A stretch of DNA of 64,000 bases from Pseudomonas sp. Leaf48 (GTDB lineage Bacteria; Pseudomonadota; Gammaproteobacteria; Pseudomonadales; Pseudomonadaceae), in the NCBI RefSeq assembly GCF_001421885.1, contig NZ_LMLH01000028.1, positions 23,757 to 87,756 on the forward strand. The letters are read 5' to 3'. Under the pieces are notes generated by a model. That model saw only the letters and a list, made by a program, of their open reading frames with translations, was not told the origin of the DNA and did no database searches. How positions within the stretch are numbered: position 1 is the first letter of the stretch; the number at the start of each line of letters is the position of its first letter. Positions 38,187-48,373 of this stretch are shown piece after piece. The position numbers and the translations under genes are program-made.

Positions 38187-38660
38187 CCTCACCCTAACCC
38201 TCTCCCAGAGGGAGAGGGGACTGATTGGGGGATGCTTCAGAGCTACACCGACCTGATCCTGCTTCATCGAATCCATAATCGACTCGATTTTTCAGGTCGA
38301 CGCATTGCGCAAGACAACGCGGTCGACTCCCTCTTCAACGTTACACCCGCCTGCTGCTCCTCCATCGGATCCATAATCGACTCGATTTTTCAGGTCGACG
38401 CATTGCGCACGACAACTCGGCCGGCTCCCTCTCCAGCGTTACACCCGCCTGCTCTTGCTCCATCGGATCCATAATCGACTCGATTTTTCAGGTCGACGCA
38501 TTGCGCATGACAACTCGGTCGGCTCCCTCTTCAGCGTTACACCCGCCTGCTCCTCCTCCATCGGATCCATAATCGACTCGATTATTCAGGTCGACGCATT
38601 GCGCATGACAACTCGGTCGGCTCCCTCTCCCTCTGGGAGAGGGCTGGGGTGAGGGCTGGA
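38187..38660. repeat. Composite hairpin-bounded repeat element with 98-bp tandem units
   Basis: Ends CCCTCACCCTAACCCTCTCCC and GGGAGAGGGCTGGGGTGAGGG are inverted copies. Between them, units starting CATCGRATCCATAATCGACTC begin at 38265, 38363, 38461 and 38559, exactly 98 bp apart; the fourth is cut short by the right end. Copies 2-4 are almost identical. The reverse complement of the unit core (TCGACCTGAAA..TCGAGTCGA) matches the core of the 37-432 element. There is no gene in the 599 bases between cbcV and betT. Confidence 0.88.
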
Positions 38661-38724
38661 TTGCGGATCAATCGATGGCCGCAGGAACAACGCGGCCCTA
38701 ACCCCGGGCCGCGTCACTGCAACT

Positions 38725-40722
38725 TCAGCTATAAACCCGGCCAAGGAGCTGCCGATGGCTTTCAAAGTGATCGAGCACGTCACGGGTGATCTGATCCTGG
38801 GTGAAGCCCATCAAGTCGTAGTCCTGGCTACCGTTGTGCAGGTACACCTCGGCGCGGTAGTAACGCTGACGCGTCTCATCGGACTGGGCCGACTCGGTCG
38901 GCGTCGCCAGATAGCCATCCAGGCTCACTTCGTAGACAAAAGGGTTGCCCTCTTCCATCTCGACCCGCACGCCCATGCAGCGCTTGGATTTACCCAATAA
39001 CGTCTGCACTTGCAGCCCTTGAGCACGCATCTGCGCCGTCGCATCGGCCAATGCCGGGCTCACCTGCTTGTCCATGAAACGCTGTACCACCGACTGGCTC
39101 GGTTGCAGGTCCAACTGTGTCAGACGCTCGCTGAAGCCACGGCGACCGCGTGCAGCCAGTTCCGCTTGCTCCTGTTCGATCTGCACGTCCTGGCGCATGG
39201 CCTTGTGCAAGCCAAACATGAAGCAGACAAGCACCACCGAGAACGGCAGGCCGGCCAGCACCACCATGGTCTGCATGGCTTCGAAGTTACCGGCGAACAA
39301 CAGACCGATAGTCACCAGGGTGATCACCGCCGACCAGAAGATCCGCAGCCAGTGTGGGGCGTCTTCGTCGACGGTGCCGCCCTTACAGGACAGGTTGGCC
39401 ATCATCACCGCGCCGGAATCCGCAGGCGTCAGGAACAACACGAAACCAACAAAAATCGACACGCCGATCACAACCTTCGACGCCGGGTAATGCTCAAGCA
39501 ACTGGTAGATCGCCATGGACGGCTGTTCCAGAGCCGTCTTCCCGAGTTCCACCGCCCCGTGGTTCATCACCAGGTCCAGGGCCGAGTTACCGAAGATCGA
39601 CAGCCATGCCAGGGTGAAGCCCAGAGGAATCAGCAACACGCCAGCCACCAGCTCACGCACCGTACGACCACGGGAAATACGCGCGATAAACATGCCTACG
39701 AATGGCGCCCAGGAAATCCACCAGGCCCAGTAGAACAGGGTCCACAGGCCCAACCAGCGGTCGGACTTCTCGCTGTCGCCTTCATACACGTAAAGGTCGA
39801 AAGTCTTCAGCACCACGCCGTTCAGATAGTCACCGACGTTTTGCACGAAGCCATTGAGCAGGTGCAGGGTCGGACCGAACAGCAGGACGAAAATCAGCAG
39901 GCCGCTAAACAGGATGATGTTGAGGTTGGACAGACGACGAATGCCGTTTTCCACCCCGGACACGGCAGCGATGGTCGCCACGGTGCTCATCACGATGATC
40001 ACGATCAGCAGGTTGGTGTTGCTGTGTTCCATGCCGAACAGGTTTTCAAGGCCCGACGACACCTGCAGCGAACCAATCCCCAGGTTGGTCACCAGCCCCA
40101 ACAGGGTCACGAACATGCCGAAGCCGTCCACCGCATGACCGGCCGCGCCTTTGACCCAACGCTCGCCCACCAGCGGATACAGCGCCGAACGCAATGCCAG
40201 CGGCTGGTTATGCCGATAAGCAAAGTACGCCACCGCCAGGCCGACCAAGGCATAAATTGCCCAGCCATGCAGGCCCCAGTGCAGGAACGTCAACTGCACG
40301 GCCTGACGAGCGGCCAGGTTGCTGGCGGCCACGCCTTCCGGCGGGTTGAAGTAGTGGTCCAGCGGCTCGGAAGCACCGAAGTACAGCAACGAAATGCCGA
40401 TGCCCGACGAGAACAGCATCCCCGCCCAGGCGCCGTAGCTGAAGTCCGGGGTGTCGTCCTTGCTGCCCAGCTTGAGCTTGCCGTAGGACGAGAACGCCAG
40501 GCCGACCACGAAAACCAGGTAGGCGGCAATCACCACCATGTAGTACCAGCCGAAGCTGCGCGACAACCAGGCCTGCGCCGTGCCGAGCATTTTGCCGGCC
40601 TCCTGCGGGGCGATAATCAGAATGGCGGTCAACAACAGAATCAGCGCGGTAGAGGTGTAGAACACCCAACCGTTGACCGTCACCTTCTCGGGTGGGGTCT
40701 TTATTAGCGAGGCAGAACTCAT
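38725..40722 (-). CDS. betT: High-affinity choline transporter BetT (BCCT family)
   Basis: A 665-residue secondary carrier with 12 predicted membrane helices. The BCCT tryptophan-rich signature WTLFYWAWWISWAPFVGMFI lies near residue 330, followed by ARISRGRTVRE. A roughly 150-residue cytoplasmic C-terminal tail is present, as in osmotically regulated BetT proteins. The start at 40722 (MSSASLIKTPPEKV) is preferred. It is divergent from betIBA and shares the BetI operator region, so choline should induce it. Confidence 0.93.
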   Translation of the reverse strand: MSSASLIKTPPEKVTVNGWVFYTSTALILLLTAILIIAPQEAGKMLGTAQAWLSRSFGWYYMVVIAAYLVFVVGLAFSSYGKLKLGSKDDTPDFSYGAWAGMLFSSGIGISLLYFGASEPLDHYFNPPEGVAASNLAARQAVQLTFLHWGLHGWAIYALVGLAVAYFAYRHNQPLALRSALYPLVGERWVKGAAGHAVDGFGMFVTLLGLVTNLGIGSLQVSSGLENLFGMEHSNTNLLIVIIVMSTVATIAAVSGVENGIRRLSNLNIILFSGLLIFVLLFGPTLHLLNGFVQNVGDYLNGVVLKTFDLYVYEGDSEKSDRWLGLWTLFYWAWWISWAPFVGMFIARISRGRTVRELVAGVLLIPLGFTLAWLSIFGNSALDLVMNHGAVELGKTALEQPSMAIYQLLEHYPASKVVIGVSIFVGFVLFLTPADSGAVMMANLSCKGGTVDEDAPHWLRIFWSAVITLVTIGLLFAGNFEAMQTMVVLAGLPFSVVLVCFMFGLHKAMRQDVQIEQEQAELAARGRRGFSERLTQLDLQPSQSVVQRFMDKQVSPALADATAQMRAQGLQVQTLLGKSKRCMGVRVEMEEGNPFVYEVSLDGYLATPTESAQSDETRQRYYRAEVYLHNGSQDYDLMGFTQDQITRDVLDHFESHRQLLGRVYS

Positions 40723-40954
40723 GGCACAGATGCTCCGGGCAGTGCGAGAGAAGACGCAAGACAAACGAATTACCCGACCAATCGCTTTGTGAGCAGCCGA
40801 CCAGCGGGTGATATAAAGACAGCCATAAAAAGCTCGAACCCTCTTGAGCGCCGTGGCGCGTAGGTTTCGAGCATTTTCGGAAGTCGTTTTTTTCGCCGCG
40901 ATGCGTAGGAAAAATCTGTAGGCAGCGACGATTTGTCGCAGATCTTATTCTTTG

Positions 40955-40974
40955 TTGATTGAACGTTCAATCAA
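40955..40974. promoter_or_regulatory. BetI operator
   Basis: TTGATTGAACGTTCAATCAA is a perfect 20-bp palindrome 70 bases before betI, in the betT-betI divergent region (40723-41044). It closely resembles the known E. coli BetI site. BetI bound here would repress both transcription units until choline is present. Confidence 0.85.
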
Positions 40975-41044
40975 AACAAAATAGACTGGCCCTCGATCCG
41001 ATAGACGTTTTGCGTCTGCCGGAAGGCCTAAGGAGATGTGCAAG

Positions 41045-41638
41045 ATGCCCAAGGTCGGTATGCAACCCATCCGTCGCCAACAGTTGATCGAAGCTACTTT
41101 GCAGGCGGTCGACCAGGTCGGAATGGGGGACGCCAGCATTGCGCTGATCGCCCGTTTGGCCGGTGTCTCGAATGGCATCATCAGTCACTACTTTCAGGAC
41201 AAGAATGGCCTGATCGCCGCCACCATGGGGTACCTGATGACTGTCCTGAGCGAGAACGTCACCGCACGTCGACAGGCGCTGACAGATGACAGCCCGCGGG
41301 CGCATCTGCAGGTGATTATCGAAGGCAACTTCGACGCCAGCCAGGTCAATGGCCCGGCAATGAAAACCTGGCTGGCCTTCTGGGCCACCAGCATGCACCA
41401 GCCGTCTTTGCACAGGTTGCAGCGGATCAACGATCACCGCCTGTATTCCAACCTGTGCTGCCAGTTCCGCCGTGTGATGGCGCTCGATGATGCGCGCAGC
41501 GCGGCCCGTGGCCTGGCAGCGTTGATCGACGGATTGTGGTTGCGCGGCGCGCTGTCGGGAGATGCTTTCGACACCGGGCAGGCGCAAAAGATTGCTTACG
41601 AATACATGGATATCCAATTGGCCAAGCGGGTGAGTTAG
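41045..41638 (+). CDS. betI: Choline-responsive repressor BetI
   Basis: A 197-residue TetR-family repressor. It starts [20 protein letters not shown], with an AAGGAG ribosome-binding site; an ATG three codons earlier is too close to that site. The N-terminal helix-turn-helix reads [20 protein letters not shown]. The C-terminal ligand domain is of the usual length. It leads the betIBA operon and faces its own operator. Confidence 0.96.
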   Translation: MPKVGMQPIRRQQLIEATLQAVDQVGMGDASIALIARLAGVSNGIISHYFQDKNGLIAATMGYLMTVLSENVTARRQALTDDSPRAHLQVIIEGNFDASQVNGPAMKTWLAFWATSMHQPSLHRLQRINDHRLYSNLCCQFRRVMALDDARSAARGLAALIDGLWLRGALSGDAFDTGQAQKIAYEYMDIQLAKRVS

Positions 41639-41744
41639 AGCACACATAAACGCTCAACCCCTGAACCGCCACTGATCAGCGTCGCCCGGTTGCATGGCGC
41701 GCCCGGTGGTCAACGCCAACCACTTATGCACTTGCGAGGACTAT

Positions 41745-43217
41745 ATGGCCCGTTTCGAACTGCAAAAACTCTACATCGATGGCGCGTACAGCGACGCCAG
41801 CAGCGACGCCACTTTCGAAGCCATCAACCCGGCTAACGGAGAAGTCCTCGCAAAAGTACAACGTGCGACCAAGGAAGACGTCGAGCGCGCCGTAGTCAGC
41901 GCCGAAAAGGGCCAGAAAATCTGGGCCGCCATGACCGCCATGGAGCGTTCGCGCATCCTGCGTCGCGCCGTGGAAATCCTGCGCGAGCGCAACGACGAAC
42001 TGGCTGCCCTGGAAACCCTGGACACCGGCAAGGCTTACTCCGAAACCCGTTACGTCGACATCGTCACCGGTGCAGACGTGCTGGAGTACTACGCAGGCCT
42101 GGTGCCGGCCATCGAAGGCGAGCAGATCCCACTGCGCACCACTTCGTTCGTCTACACCCGTCGCGAGCCACTGGGCGTTGTCGCCGGTATCGGCGCGTGG
42201 AACTACCCGATCCAGATCGCGCTGTGGAAATCCGCACCGGCCCTGGCGGCCGGTAACGCAATGATCTTCAAACCAAGCGAAGTCACTTCCCTGACCACCC
42301 TGAAGCTGGCCGAGATCTACACCGAAGCCGGCGTGCCGAATGGCGTGTTCAACGTTCTGACCGGCAGCGGCCGCGAAGTCGGCACCTGGCTGACCGAGCA
42401 CCCGCGCATCGAGAAAGTCTCGTTCACCGGCGGCACCGACACCGGCAAGAAAGTCATGGCCAGCGCTTCGAGCTCCTCGCTCAAGGACGTGACCATGGAA
42501 CTGGGCGGCAAGTCGCCGCTGATCATCTGCGACGACGCCGACCTCGATCGCGCCGCCGACACCGCGATGATGGCCAACTTCTACAGCTCCGGTCAGGTCT
42601 GCACCAACGGCACTCGCGTGTTCGTACCGGCGCACCTGAAAGCCGCTTTCGAAGCCAAGATTGCTGAGCGCGTTGCACGCATCCGCATCGGCAACCCGGA
42701 AGACGAAAACACCAACTTCGGCCCGCTGGTCAGCTTCGCCCACATGGAAAGCGTGCTGGGCTACATCGCCAAGGGCAAGGAAGAAGGTGCACGCCTGCTG
42801 TGCGGCGGCGAGCGCCTGACTGACGGTGAATTCGCCAAAGGTGCGTTCGTGGCACCCACCGTGTTCACCGACTGCACCGACGACATGACCATCGTTCGTG
42901 AAGAGATCTTCGGCCCGGTCATGGCGATCCTGTCTTATGAAACCGAAGAAGAAGTGATCCGCCGTGCCAACGATACCGACTTCGGCCTGGCCGCCGGCAT
43001 CGTCACCAAGGACCTGAACCGCGCTCACCGCGTGATTCATCAACTGGAAGCCGGTATCTGCTGGATCAACGCCTGGGGCGAATCCGACGCGAAGATGCCG
43101 GTCGGTGGCTACAAGCAGTCGGGTGTTGGTCGTGAGAACGGCATCAGCTCGCTGAACAACTTTACCCGCATCAAATCGGTACAGGTCGAGCTGGGCGATT
43201 ACGCCTCGGTGTTCTGA
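41745..43217 (+). CDS. betB: Betaine aldehyde dehydrogenase
   Basis: A 490-residue NAD(P)-dependent enzyme oxidising betaine aldehyde to glycine betaine. The catalytic cysteine is in [14 protein letters not shown], the general-base glutamate in [13 protein letters not shown], and the cofactor loop in [13 protein letters not shown]. The start at 41745 ([13 protein letters not shown]) gives the family length. It lies 106 bases after betI. Confidence 0.97.
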   Translation: MARFELQKLYIDGAYSDASSDATFEAINPANGEVLAKVQRATKEDVERAVVSAEKGQKIWAAMTAMERSRILRRAVEILRERNDELAALETLDTGKAYSETRYVDIVTGADVLEYYAGLVPAIEGEQIPLRTTSFVYTRREPLGVVAGIGAWNYPIQIALWKSAPALAAGNAMIFKPSEVTSLTTLKLAEIYTEAGVPNGVFNVLTGSGREVGTWLTEHPRIEKVSFTGGTDTGKKVMASASSSSLKDVTMELGGKSPLIICDDADLDRAADTAMMANFYSSGQVCTNGTRVFVPAHLKAAFEAKIAERVARIRIGNPEDENTNFGPLVSFAHMESVLGYIAKGKEEGARLLCGGERLTDGEFAKGAFVAPTVFTDCTDDMTIVREEIFGPVMAILSYETEEEVIRRANDTDFGLAAGIVTKDLNRAHRVIHQLEAGICWINAWGESDAKMPVGGYKQSGVGRENGISSLNNFTRIKSVQVELGDYASVF

Positions 43218-43246
43218 TTCGCACGCATTCTGGAGTGAACGCCATT

Positions 43247-43376
43247 GTGGCGAGGGGGCTCGCCCCCGCTGGGCTGCGAAGCAGCCCCATCCAGACGCCG
43301 CATGCTTTCAGATAGAACGAGGTCGCTGAATTTGCGACTGCTGCGCAGCCGAACGGGGGCAAGCCCCCTCGCCACG
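43247..43376. repeat. REPIN (GGGGGCTTGCCCCC family)
   Basis: TGTGGCGAGGGGGCTCGCCC and its inverted copy lie between betB and betA, splitting the otherwise contiguous operon. Confidence 0.9.
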
Positions 43377-43432
43377 GGTGCGCGGCGTCACGGCGACCTT
43401 TGACCTGACCAACTCCAAAGAGGGTGCATTCA

Positions 43433-45133
43433 ATGTCCCAAGAATTCGATTACATCATCATCGGTGCCGGCTCGGCCGGTAACACCCTGGCGACCCGTCT
43501 GACTGAAGACGAAGGCGTCACCGTCCTGCTGCTCGAAGCCGGCGGCCCGGACTACCGTTTTGACTTCCGTACGCAAATGCCGGCTGCGCTGGCGTTCCCG
43601 CTGCAAGGCCGTCGCTACAACTGGGCCTACGAAACCGATCCGGAGCCACACATGGACGGCCGTCGCATGGAATGCGGCCGCGGCAAGGGCCTGGGCGGTT
43701 CCTCGCTGATCAACGGCATGTGCTACATCCGCGGCAACGCCATGGACTACGACGGCTGGGCGAAACTGCCAGGCCTGGAAGACTGGTCGTACCTGGACTG
43801 CCTGCCGTATTTCCGTAAAGCGGAAACCCGCGACATCGGCCCGAACGACTACCACGGTGGCGACGGTCCGGTCAGCGTGACCACGCCAAAAGCCGGCAAT
43901 AACCCGCTGTTCCACGCCATGGTCGAAGCCGGCGTGCAGGCCGGTTACCCGCGTACCGAAGACTTGAACGGCTACCAACAGGAAGGCTTCGGCCCGATGG
44001 ACCGCACCGTGACCCCGAAAGGTCGTCGCGCCTCCACTGCCCGTGGCTACCTGGACGTGGCCAAGAAGCGTTCGACCCTGACCATCGTCACCCACGCCCT
44101 GACCGACAAGATCCTGTTCGAAGGCAAGCGTGCGGTCGGCGTTCGTTACCTGGTCGGCGATGCTGAAGAGCGTGTTGAAGCCAAGGCGCGCAAGGAAGTG
44201 CTGCTGTGCTCTGGCGCCATCGCTTCGCCGCAGATCCTGCAACGCTCCGGCGTCGGCCCTGCGCAACTGCTGAACAAGCTCGACATTGCGGTGGTCCACG
44301 ACCTGCCGGGCGTCGGTGAAAACCTGCAGGATCACCTTGAGCTGTACCTGCAATACGCGTGCACCCAACCGGTCTCGCTGTACCCGTCGCTGCTCTGGTA
44401 CAACCAACCGGCCATTGGTGCCGAATGGCTGTTCAACGGCACCGGCATCGGCGCCAGCAACCAGTTCGAAGCCGGCGGTTTCATCCGCACCCGAGAAGAG
44501 TTCGAGTGGCCGAACATCCAGTACCACTTCCTGCCGGTGGCGATTAACTACAACGGCAGCAACGGTGTGAAAGAGCACGGCTTCCAGGCGCACATGGGTT
44601 CCATGCGTTCGCCAAGCCGCGGTCGCATCCAGGCCAAGTCCAAGGACCCACGCCAGCACCCGAGCATCCTGTTCAACTACATGGCTACCGAACAGGACTG
44701 GCAGGAATTTCGCGACGGCATCCGCCTTACCCGTGAAATCATGCAGCAGCCGGCACTGGATGCCTTCCGCGGTCGCGAGATCAGCCCGGGCATCGAAGTG
44801 CAAACCGACGAGCAACTGGACAAGTTCATCCGCGAACACGCCGAAACCGCGTTCCACCCGTCCTGCTCGTGCAAGATGGGCACCGACGACATGGCCGTGG
44901 TCGATGGCGAAGGTCGCGTGCACGGCATGCAAGGCCTGCGCGTGGTCGATGCCTCGATCATGCCGATCATCACCACCGGCAACCTCAACGCCCCGACGAT
45001 CATGATGGCCGAGAAAATCGCCGACAAGATCCGTGGCCGCCAGCCGTTGCCGCGCAGCAAGGCTTCGTACTACGTGTGTGGTGATGCGCCGGTGAAGGGC
45101 AAGCCGATGCGGGAAGTGGGCCAGACTGCGTAA
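43433..45133 (+). CDS. betA: Choline dehydrogenase
   Basis: A 566-residue GMC-family FAD oxidoreductase that oxidises choline to betaine aldehyde at the membrane. The N-terminal FAD motif is [20 protein letters not shown], the GMC signature [20 protein letters not shown] is present, and the catalytic histidine region is HPSCSCKMG near residue 475. The start at 43433 follows GAGGGTGC. It ends the betIBA operon. Confidence 0.97.
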   Translation: MSQEFDYIIIGAGSAGNTLATRLTEDEGVTVLLLEAGGPDYRFDFRTQMPAALAFPLQGRRYNWAYETDPEPHMDGRRMECGRGKGLGGSSLINGMCYIRGNAMDYDGWAKLPGLEDWSYLDCLPYFRKAETRDIGPNDYHGGDGPVSVTTPKAGNNPLFHAMVEAGVQAGYPRTEDLNGYQQEGFGPMDRTVTPKGRRASTARGYLDVAKKRSTLTIVTHALTDKILFEGKRAVGVRYLVGDAEERVEAKARKEVLLCSGAIASPQILQRSGVGPAQLLNKLDIAVVHDLPGVGENLQDHLELYLQYACTQPVSLYPSLLWYNQPAIGAEWLFNGTGIGASNQFEAGGFIRTREEFEWPNIQYHFLPVAINYNGSNGVKEHGFQAHMGSMRSPSRGRIQAKSKDPRQHPSILFNYMATEQDWQEFRDGIRLTREIMQQPALDAFRGREISPGIEVQTDEQLDKFIREHAETAFHPSCSCKMGTDDMAVVDGEGRVHGMQGLRVVDASIMPIITTGNLNAPTIMMAEKIADKIRGRQPLPRSKASYYVCGDAPVKGKPMREVGQTA

Positions 45134-45156
45134 GACGCTGCACCGCGTCACGGCTA

Positions 45157-45249
45157 TTCGCGAGCAAGCCCGCTCCCACACTGGATCTTCGGTGAACATA
45201 TATATTGTGAACACCCGAGGGTAAATGTGGGAGCGGGCTTGCTCGCGAA
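45157..45249. repeat. REPIN
   Basis: Inverted GTGGGAGCGGGCTTGCTCGC pair after betA. The remaining bases up to 45411 show a GGAGG-like ribosome-binding site but no gene. Confidence 0.9.
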
Positions 45250-45411
45250 GGGGCCTTATAAAGCGACACCCCTCTATCTGGCTCACCCGAGTCAAACCTT
45301 CCCAAACCGCTCCATCCTTGCTCCCACCACCACGCAGGCCTAATCTAGCGCCACGCAAATGTTTCACCCTCCCCTCGCAACATCGATGCTCCATACCAAG
45401 GAGGTTTCTGA

Positions 45412-46854
45412 ATGTTCGATTTCTACCCCCAGCTCAAGCAGCGCTTCGCTGCCTTGCGCACGGGCGCTGAATTCTTTTCCCTGCGTTATGTGCGCGAGTC
45501 TGGCCAGTACCTGTCGGTGCGCAAGAACGTCGCCGAACCGCCAAGCCTGAGCCGTGACGAAGGGGCGATGCTGACGGTGCGGGTCAACGGCGTCGAAGCC
45601 TATGCCGCCACCAATGACCTGTCGCAACAGGGCTTGCAAGCCGCCCTCGAACGCGCCGAGCACCAGGCGCGCCGGCTCAAGCCTCACGCCCTGCTGGATC
45701 TGCGCGAGCAATCCGTTTCCAGCGACCGTGCCGACTACTTTTCGCCGAACCTCGATCAACCCTTCCCGACCCTGAGCGACTGCTACGCATTGCTCAGTGC
45801 CGAATCCGCCGCCGTCCCCAAGGACGAGCGCCTGGTGAACTGGCAGGTGAGCATCGGCATCACTCATGTCGAACAGATATACCTCAGCAGTGCCGGTGCC
45901 GAACTGCGTCAGGCCCAGCGTTTCGTCTACCCCGGCCTCGATGTCACCGCCTACGACGGCAATGACAGTCAGACCCGTACCCTCGGCCGGGAAAACTTCG
46001 GCCAACAAGGTGGCTTCGATGTCATCAGTCGTTGCGGCCTGATCGGGGCCGGCGCACGAGTTGCCGATCAGGCTCTGCAATTGCTGTTGGCGCCGAACAC
46101 GCCGCAAGGTCCGCGCGACCTGCTGCTGATGCCCGACCAGATGATGTTGCAGATCCACGAATCCATCGGCCACCCGCTGGAGCTGGACCGCATCCTCGGC
46201 GACGAACGCAATTACGCCGGCACCAGCTTCGTCAAAGCCGAAGACTTCGGCAGCCTGCAGTACGGCTCGAAACTGCTCAATGTGACCTTCGACCCGGACA
46301 TTCCCGAACAACTGGCCAGCTACAGCCATGACGACGACGGTACGCCCGCCAGCAAACAATTCCTGATCCGCGAGGGTCTGTTGCTGCGCCCGCTGGGCGG
46401 TGCCCTGTCGCAATTTCGCGCCGGCATGGAAGGCGTCGCCAACAGCCGCGCCTGCGGCTGGAACCGTCCGCCAATCGACCGCATGGCCAACCTGAATATC
46501 GAGCCCGGCGATCAACCGCTGGAGCAACTGATCGGCAACATCGAGCACGGCATTCTGATGAGTACCAACCGCTCCTGGTCCATCGACGATGCGCGCAACA
46601 AATTCCAGTTCGGCTGCGAATGGGGCCAGTTGATCGAAAACGGCGAACTCAAGGGTGTGGTGAAGAACCCGAACTACCGGGCAATTTCCGCGCAGTTCTG
46701 GAAAAGTCTCAGCGCCGTCGGCGATGCCAGCACGTTCAAGGTCCTCGGGACGCCGAACTGCGGCAAGGGCGAGCCGAATCAGGTAATCCGCGTCGGCCAT
46801 GCTTCACCTGCCTGCGTGTTCAGCAACGTTGATGTGTTCGGGGGAGATGCCTGA
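45412..46854 (+). CDS. TldD/PmbA-family metalloprotease, active subunit
   Basis: A 480-residue TldD-like protein. The zinc motif HESIGH (HExxxH) occurs near residue 250, followed by PLELDRILGDERNYAGTSF. FGCEWGQLIENGELKGVVKN appears near the end, as in TldD's barrel. The family's heterodimers cut unfolded peptides, for example leader peptides of modified peptides. It is a divergent member rather than the housekeeping TldD. The start follows AAGGAGG. The stop shares one base with the next start. Confidence 0.8.
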   Translation: MFDFYPQLKQRFAALRTGAEFFSLRYVRESGQYLSVRKNVAEPPSLSRDEGAMLTVRVNGVEAYAATNDLSQQGLQAALERAEHQARRLKPHALLDLREQSVSSDRADYFSPNLDQPFPTLSDCYALLSAESAAVPKDERLVNWQVSIGITHVEQIYLSSAGAELRQAQRFVYPGLDVTAYDGNDSQTRTLGRENFGQQGGFDVISRCGLIGAGARVADQALQLLLAPNTPQGPRDLLLMPDQMMLQIHESIGHPLELDRILGDERNYAGTSFVKAEDFGSLQYGSKLLNVTFDPDIPEQLASYSHDDDGTPASKQFLIREGLLLRPLGGALSQFRAGMEGVANSRACGWNRPPIDRMANLNIEPGDQPLEQLIGNIEHGILMSTNRSWSIDDARNKFQFGCEWGQLIENGELKGVVKNPNYRAISAQFWKSLSAVGDASTFKVLGTPNCGKGEPNQVIRVGHASPACVFSNVDVFGGDA

Positions 46855-48203
46855 TGACTACTTTCACGATCTCGTCAAAAGCCCAGGCCGAATCGTTCCA
46901 GGCCTTGGTCGCCGGATTGCGCGCAGCTCTGCGCGAACCGGAACAGTTCACCCTCAGCTACGCCGCCGAGTCGTCGGCCTTCGTGCGTTTCAACCACGCC
47001 AAGGTCCGGCAAGCCGGGCAAGTGCAGCAGGCGAGCATCGGTTTGAAACTAATCAACGAGGGCCGTCACGCCGACCTGCAAATCACCCTGGCGGACGATC
47101 CGCAAGTCGACCTTCAGCGTCTGACCGAAGGTCTGCAACAGCTGCGTGAAACCTTGCCACTCCTGCCGAAGGATCCGTACCTGCTGCTCAACCACAATGG
47201 TTGGCAAAGCAGGAACGTGCAGGAGCATCCACTGCCGGACAGCGAGCAGGTGATTGCTGAAATCACCCAGGCCGCCGAAGGTCTCGATCTGGTCGGCTTC
47301 TATGCCGCCGGGCCGATCAGCCGTGGCTTTGCAAGCTCCGCCGGGGCGTTCGGCTGGCATCAGGCCAACAGTTTCAACTTCGACTTCAGCCTGTTCCATG
47401 AAAACGGCCAGGCAGTGAAAGCCAGCTACGCCGGGCACGACTGGAGCAGTGAGGGTTTTGCCAAGCGCTTCCAGCAGGCCCGTGAGCAACTTGAGTTTCT
47501 GGGGCGGCCGTTGCGCACGTTGGCGCCGGGGCAGTACCGCGCTTACCTCGCCCCCGCCGCGCTGGAGGAGATCATGGGCATGCTGTGCTGGGGCGGTTTT
47601 TCCGCGCAGTCGATTGCCAGCAAAAGCAGCCCATTGCAGAAGCTCTACGCAGGAGATCAGACGTTCAGCCCACTGGTTTCGCTGGATGAAAAAGTCACCG
47701 GCTCGCTCAGCCCGGCGTTTTCCGCCGAGGGTTACCCGCGCAGCGATCTGCGCTTGATTGTCGAAGGCAAGGCCGGGGCGCAAATGGTCGGCTCGCGCAG
47801 TGCCGCCGAATACGGTCTGACCGCGAACGGCGCCAGTGGCGGTGAATCGCCGAGTGCGTTGAACTTGCAGGCGGGTGATTTGCCTGAGGCAGATGTACTC
47901 AAACAACTCGGCACCGGTTTGTACATCAGCAACCTGTGGTACCTGAACTACTCGGACCAACCGGCGGCACGCCTGACTGGCATGACCCGGTTTGCGACGT
48001 TCTGGGTCGAGAATGGCGAGATTCAGGCGCCGGTGAGCACCATGCGGTTTGATGACAGCGCCTATAGCCTGCTGGGTTCGCAACTGGAAGCGTTGACCCA
48101 GGAACGCGAGATGCTGTTGTCGGCGAGTACCTATAGCCAGCGGGACACTGCGTCGTCCCTGTTGCCGGGGGCGCTCGTCAGCCGGTTGACCCTGACCTTG
48201 TAA
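46854..48203 (+). CDS. TldD/PmbA-family partner subunit (TldE-like)
   Basis: A 449-residue protein of the same fold without the HExxxH motif, which fits the inactive TldE/PmbA-like partner of a heterodimer. It overlaps the preceding gene by one base (TGATG), so both are made in equal amounts. The typical C-terminal VSTMRFDDSAYSLLGSQLEA segment is present. The peptide target is unknown, and no precursor-like small gene is visible nearby. Confidence 0.78.
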   Translation: MTTFTISSKAQAESFQALVAGLRAALREPEQFTLSYAAESSAFVRFNHAKVRQAGQVQQASIGLKLINEGRHADLQITLADDPQVDLQRLTEGLQQLRETLPLLPKDPYLLLNHNGWQSRNVQEHPLPDSEQVIAEITQAAEGLDLVGFYAAGPISRGFASSAGAFGWHQANSFNFDFSLFHENGQAVKASYAGHDWSSEGFAKRFQQAREQLEFLGRPLRTLAPGQYRAYLAPAALEEIMGMLCWGGFSAQSIASKSSPLQKLYAGDQTFSPLVSLDEKVTGSLSPAFSAEGYPRSDLRLIVEGKAGAQMVGSRSAAEYGLTANGASGGESPSALNLQAGDLPEADVLKQLGTGLYISNLWYLNYSDQPAARLTGMTRFATFWVENGEIQAPVSTMRFDDSAYSLLGSQLEALTQEREMLLSASTYSQRDTASSLLPGALVSRLTLTL

Positions 48204-48214
48204 ACACAAAACCC

Positions 48215-48345
48215 TGTGGCGATGGGGCTTGCCCCCGTTCGGCGGCGAAGCCGTCGTAAATCCAGGATGCGTTTTTTCTGATGAAACGCATTTGCTGTGC
48301 AGGGACTGCTTCGCAGTCCAACGGGGGCAAGCCCCCTCGCCACAA
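48215..48345. repeat. REPIN (GGGGGCTTGCCCCC family)
   Basis: TGTGGCGATGGGGCTTGCCC and its inverted copy separate the TldD-like pair from the MFS gene. Confidence 0.9.
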
Positions 48346-48373
48346 TGGTCCATTCCAACCCAACAGAGGTCCC

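Noticed and set aside
38265..38632. CRISPR-like regular repeats
   Set aside because: The whole 98-bp unit is repeated with no unique spacers, there are no cas genes, and the ends match a REP-type hairpin element.
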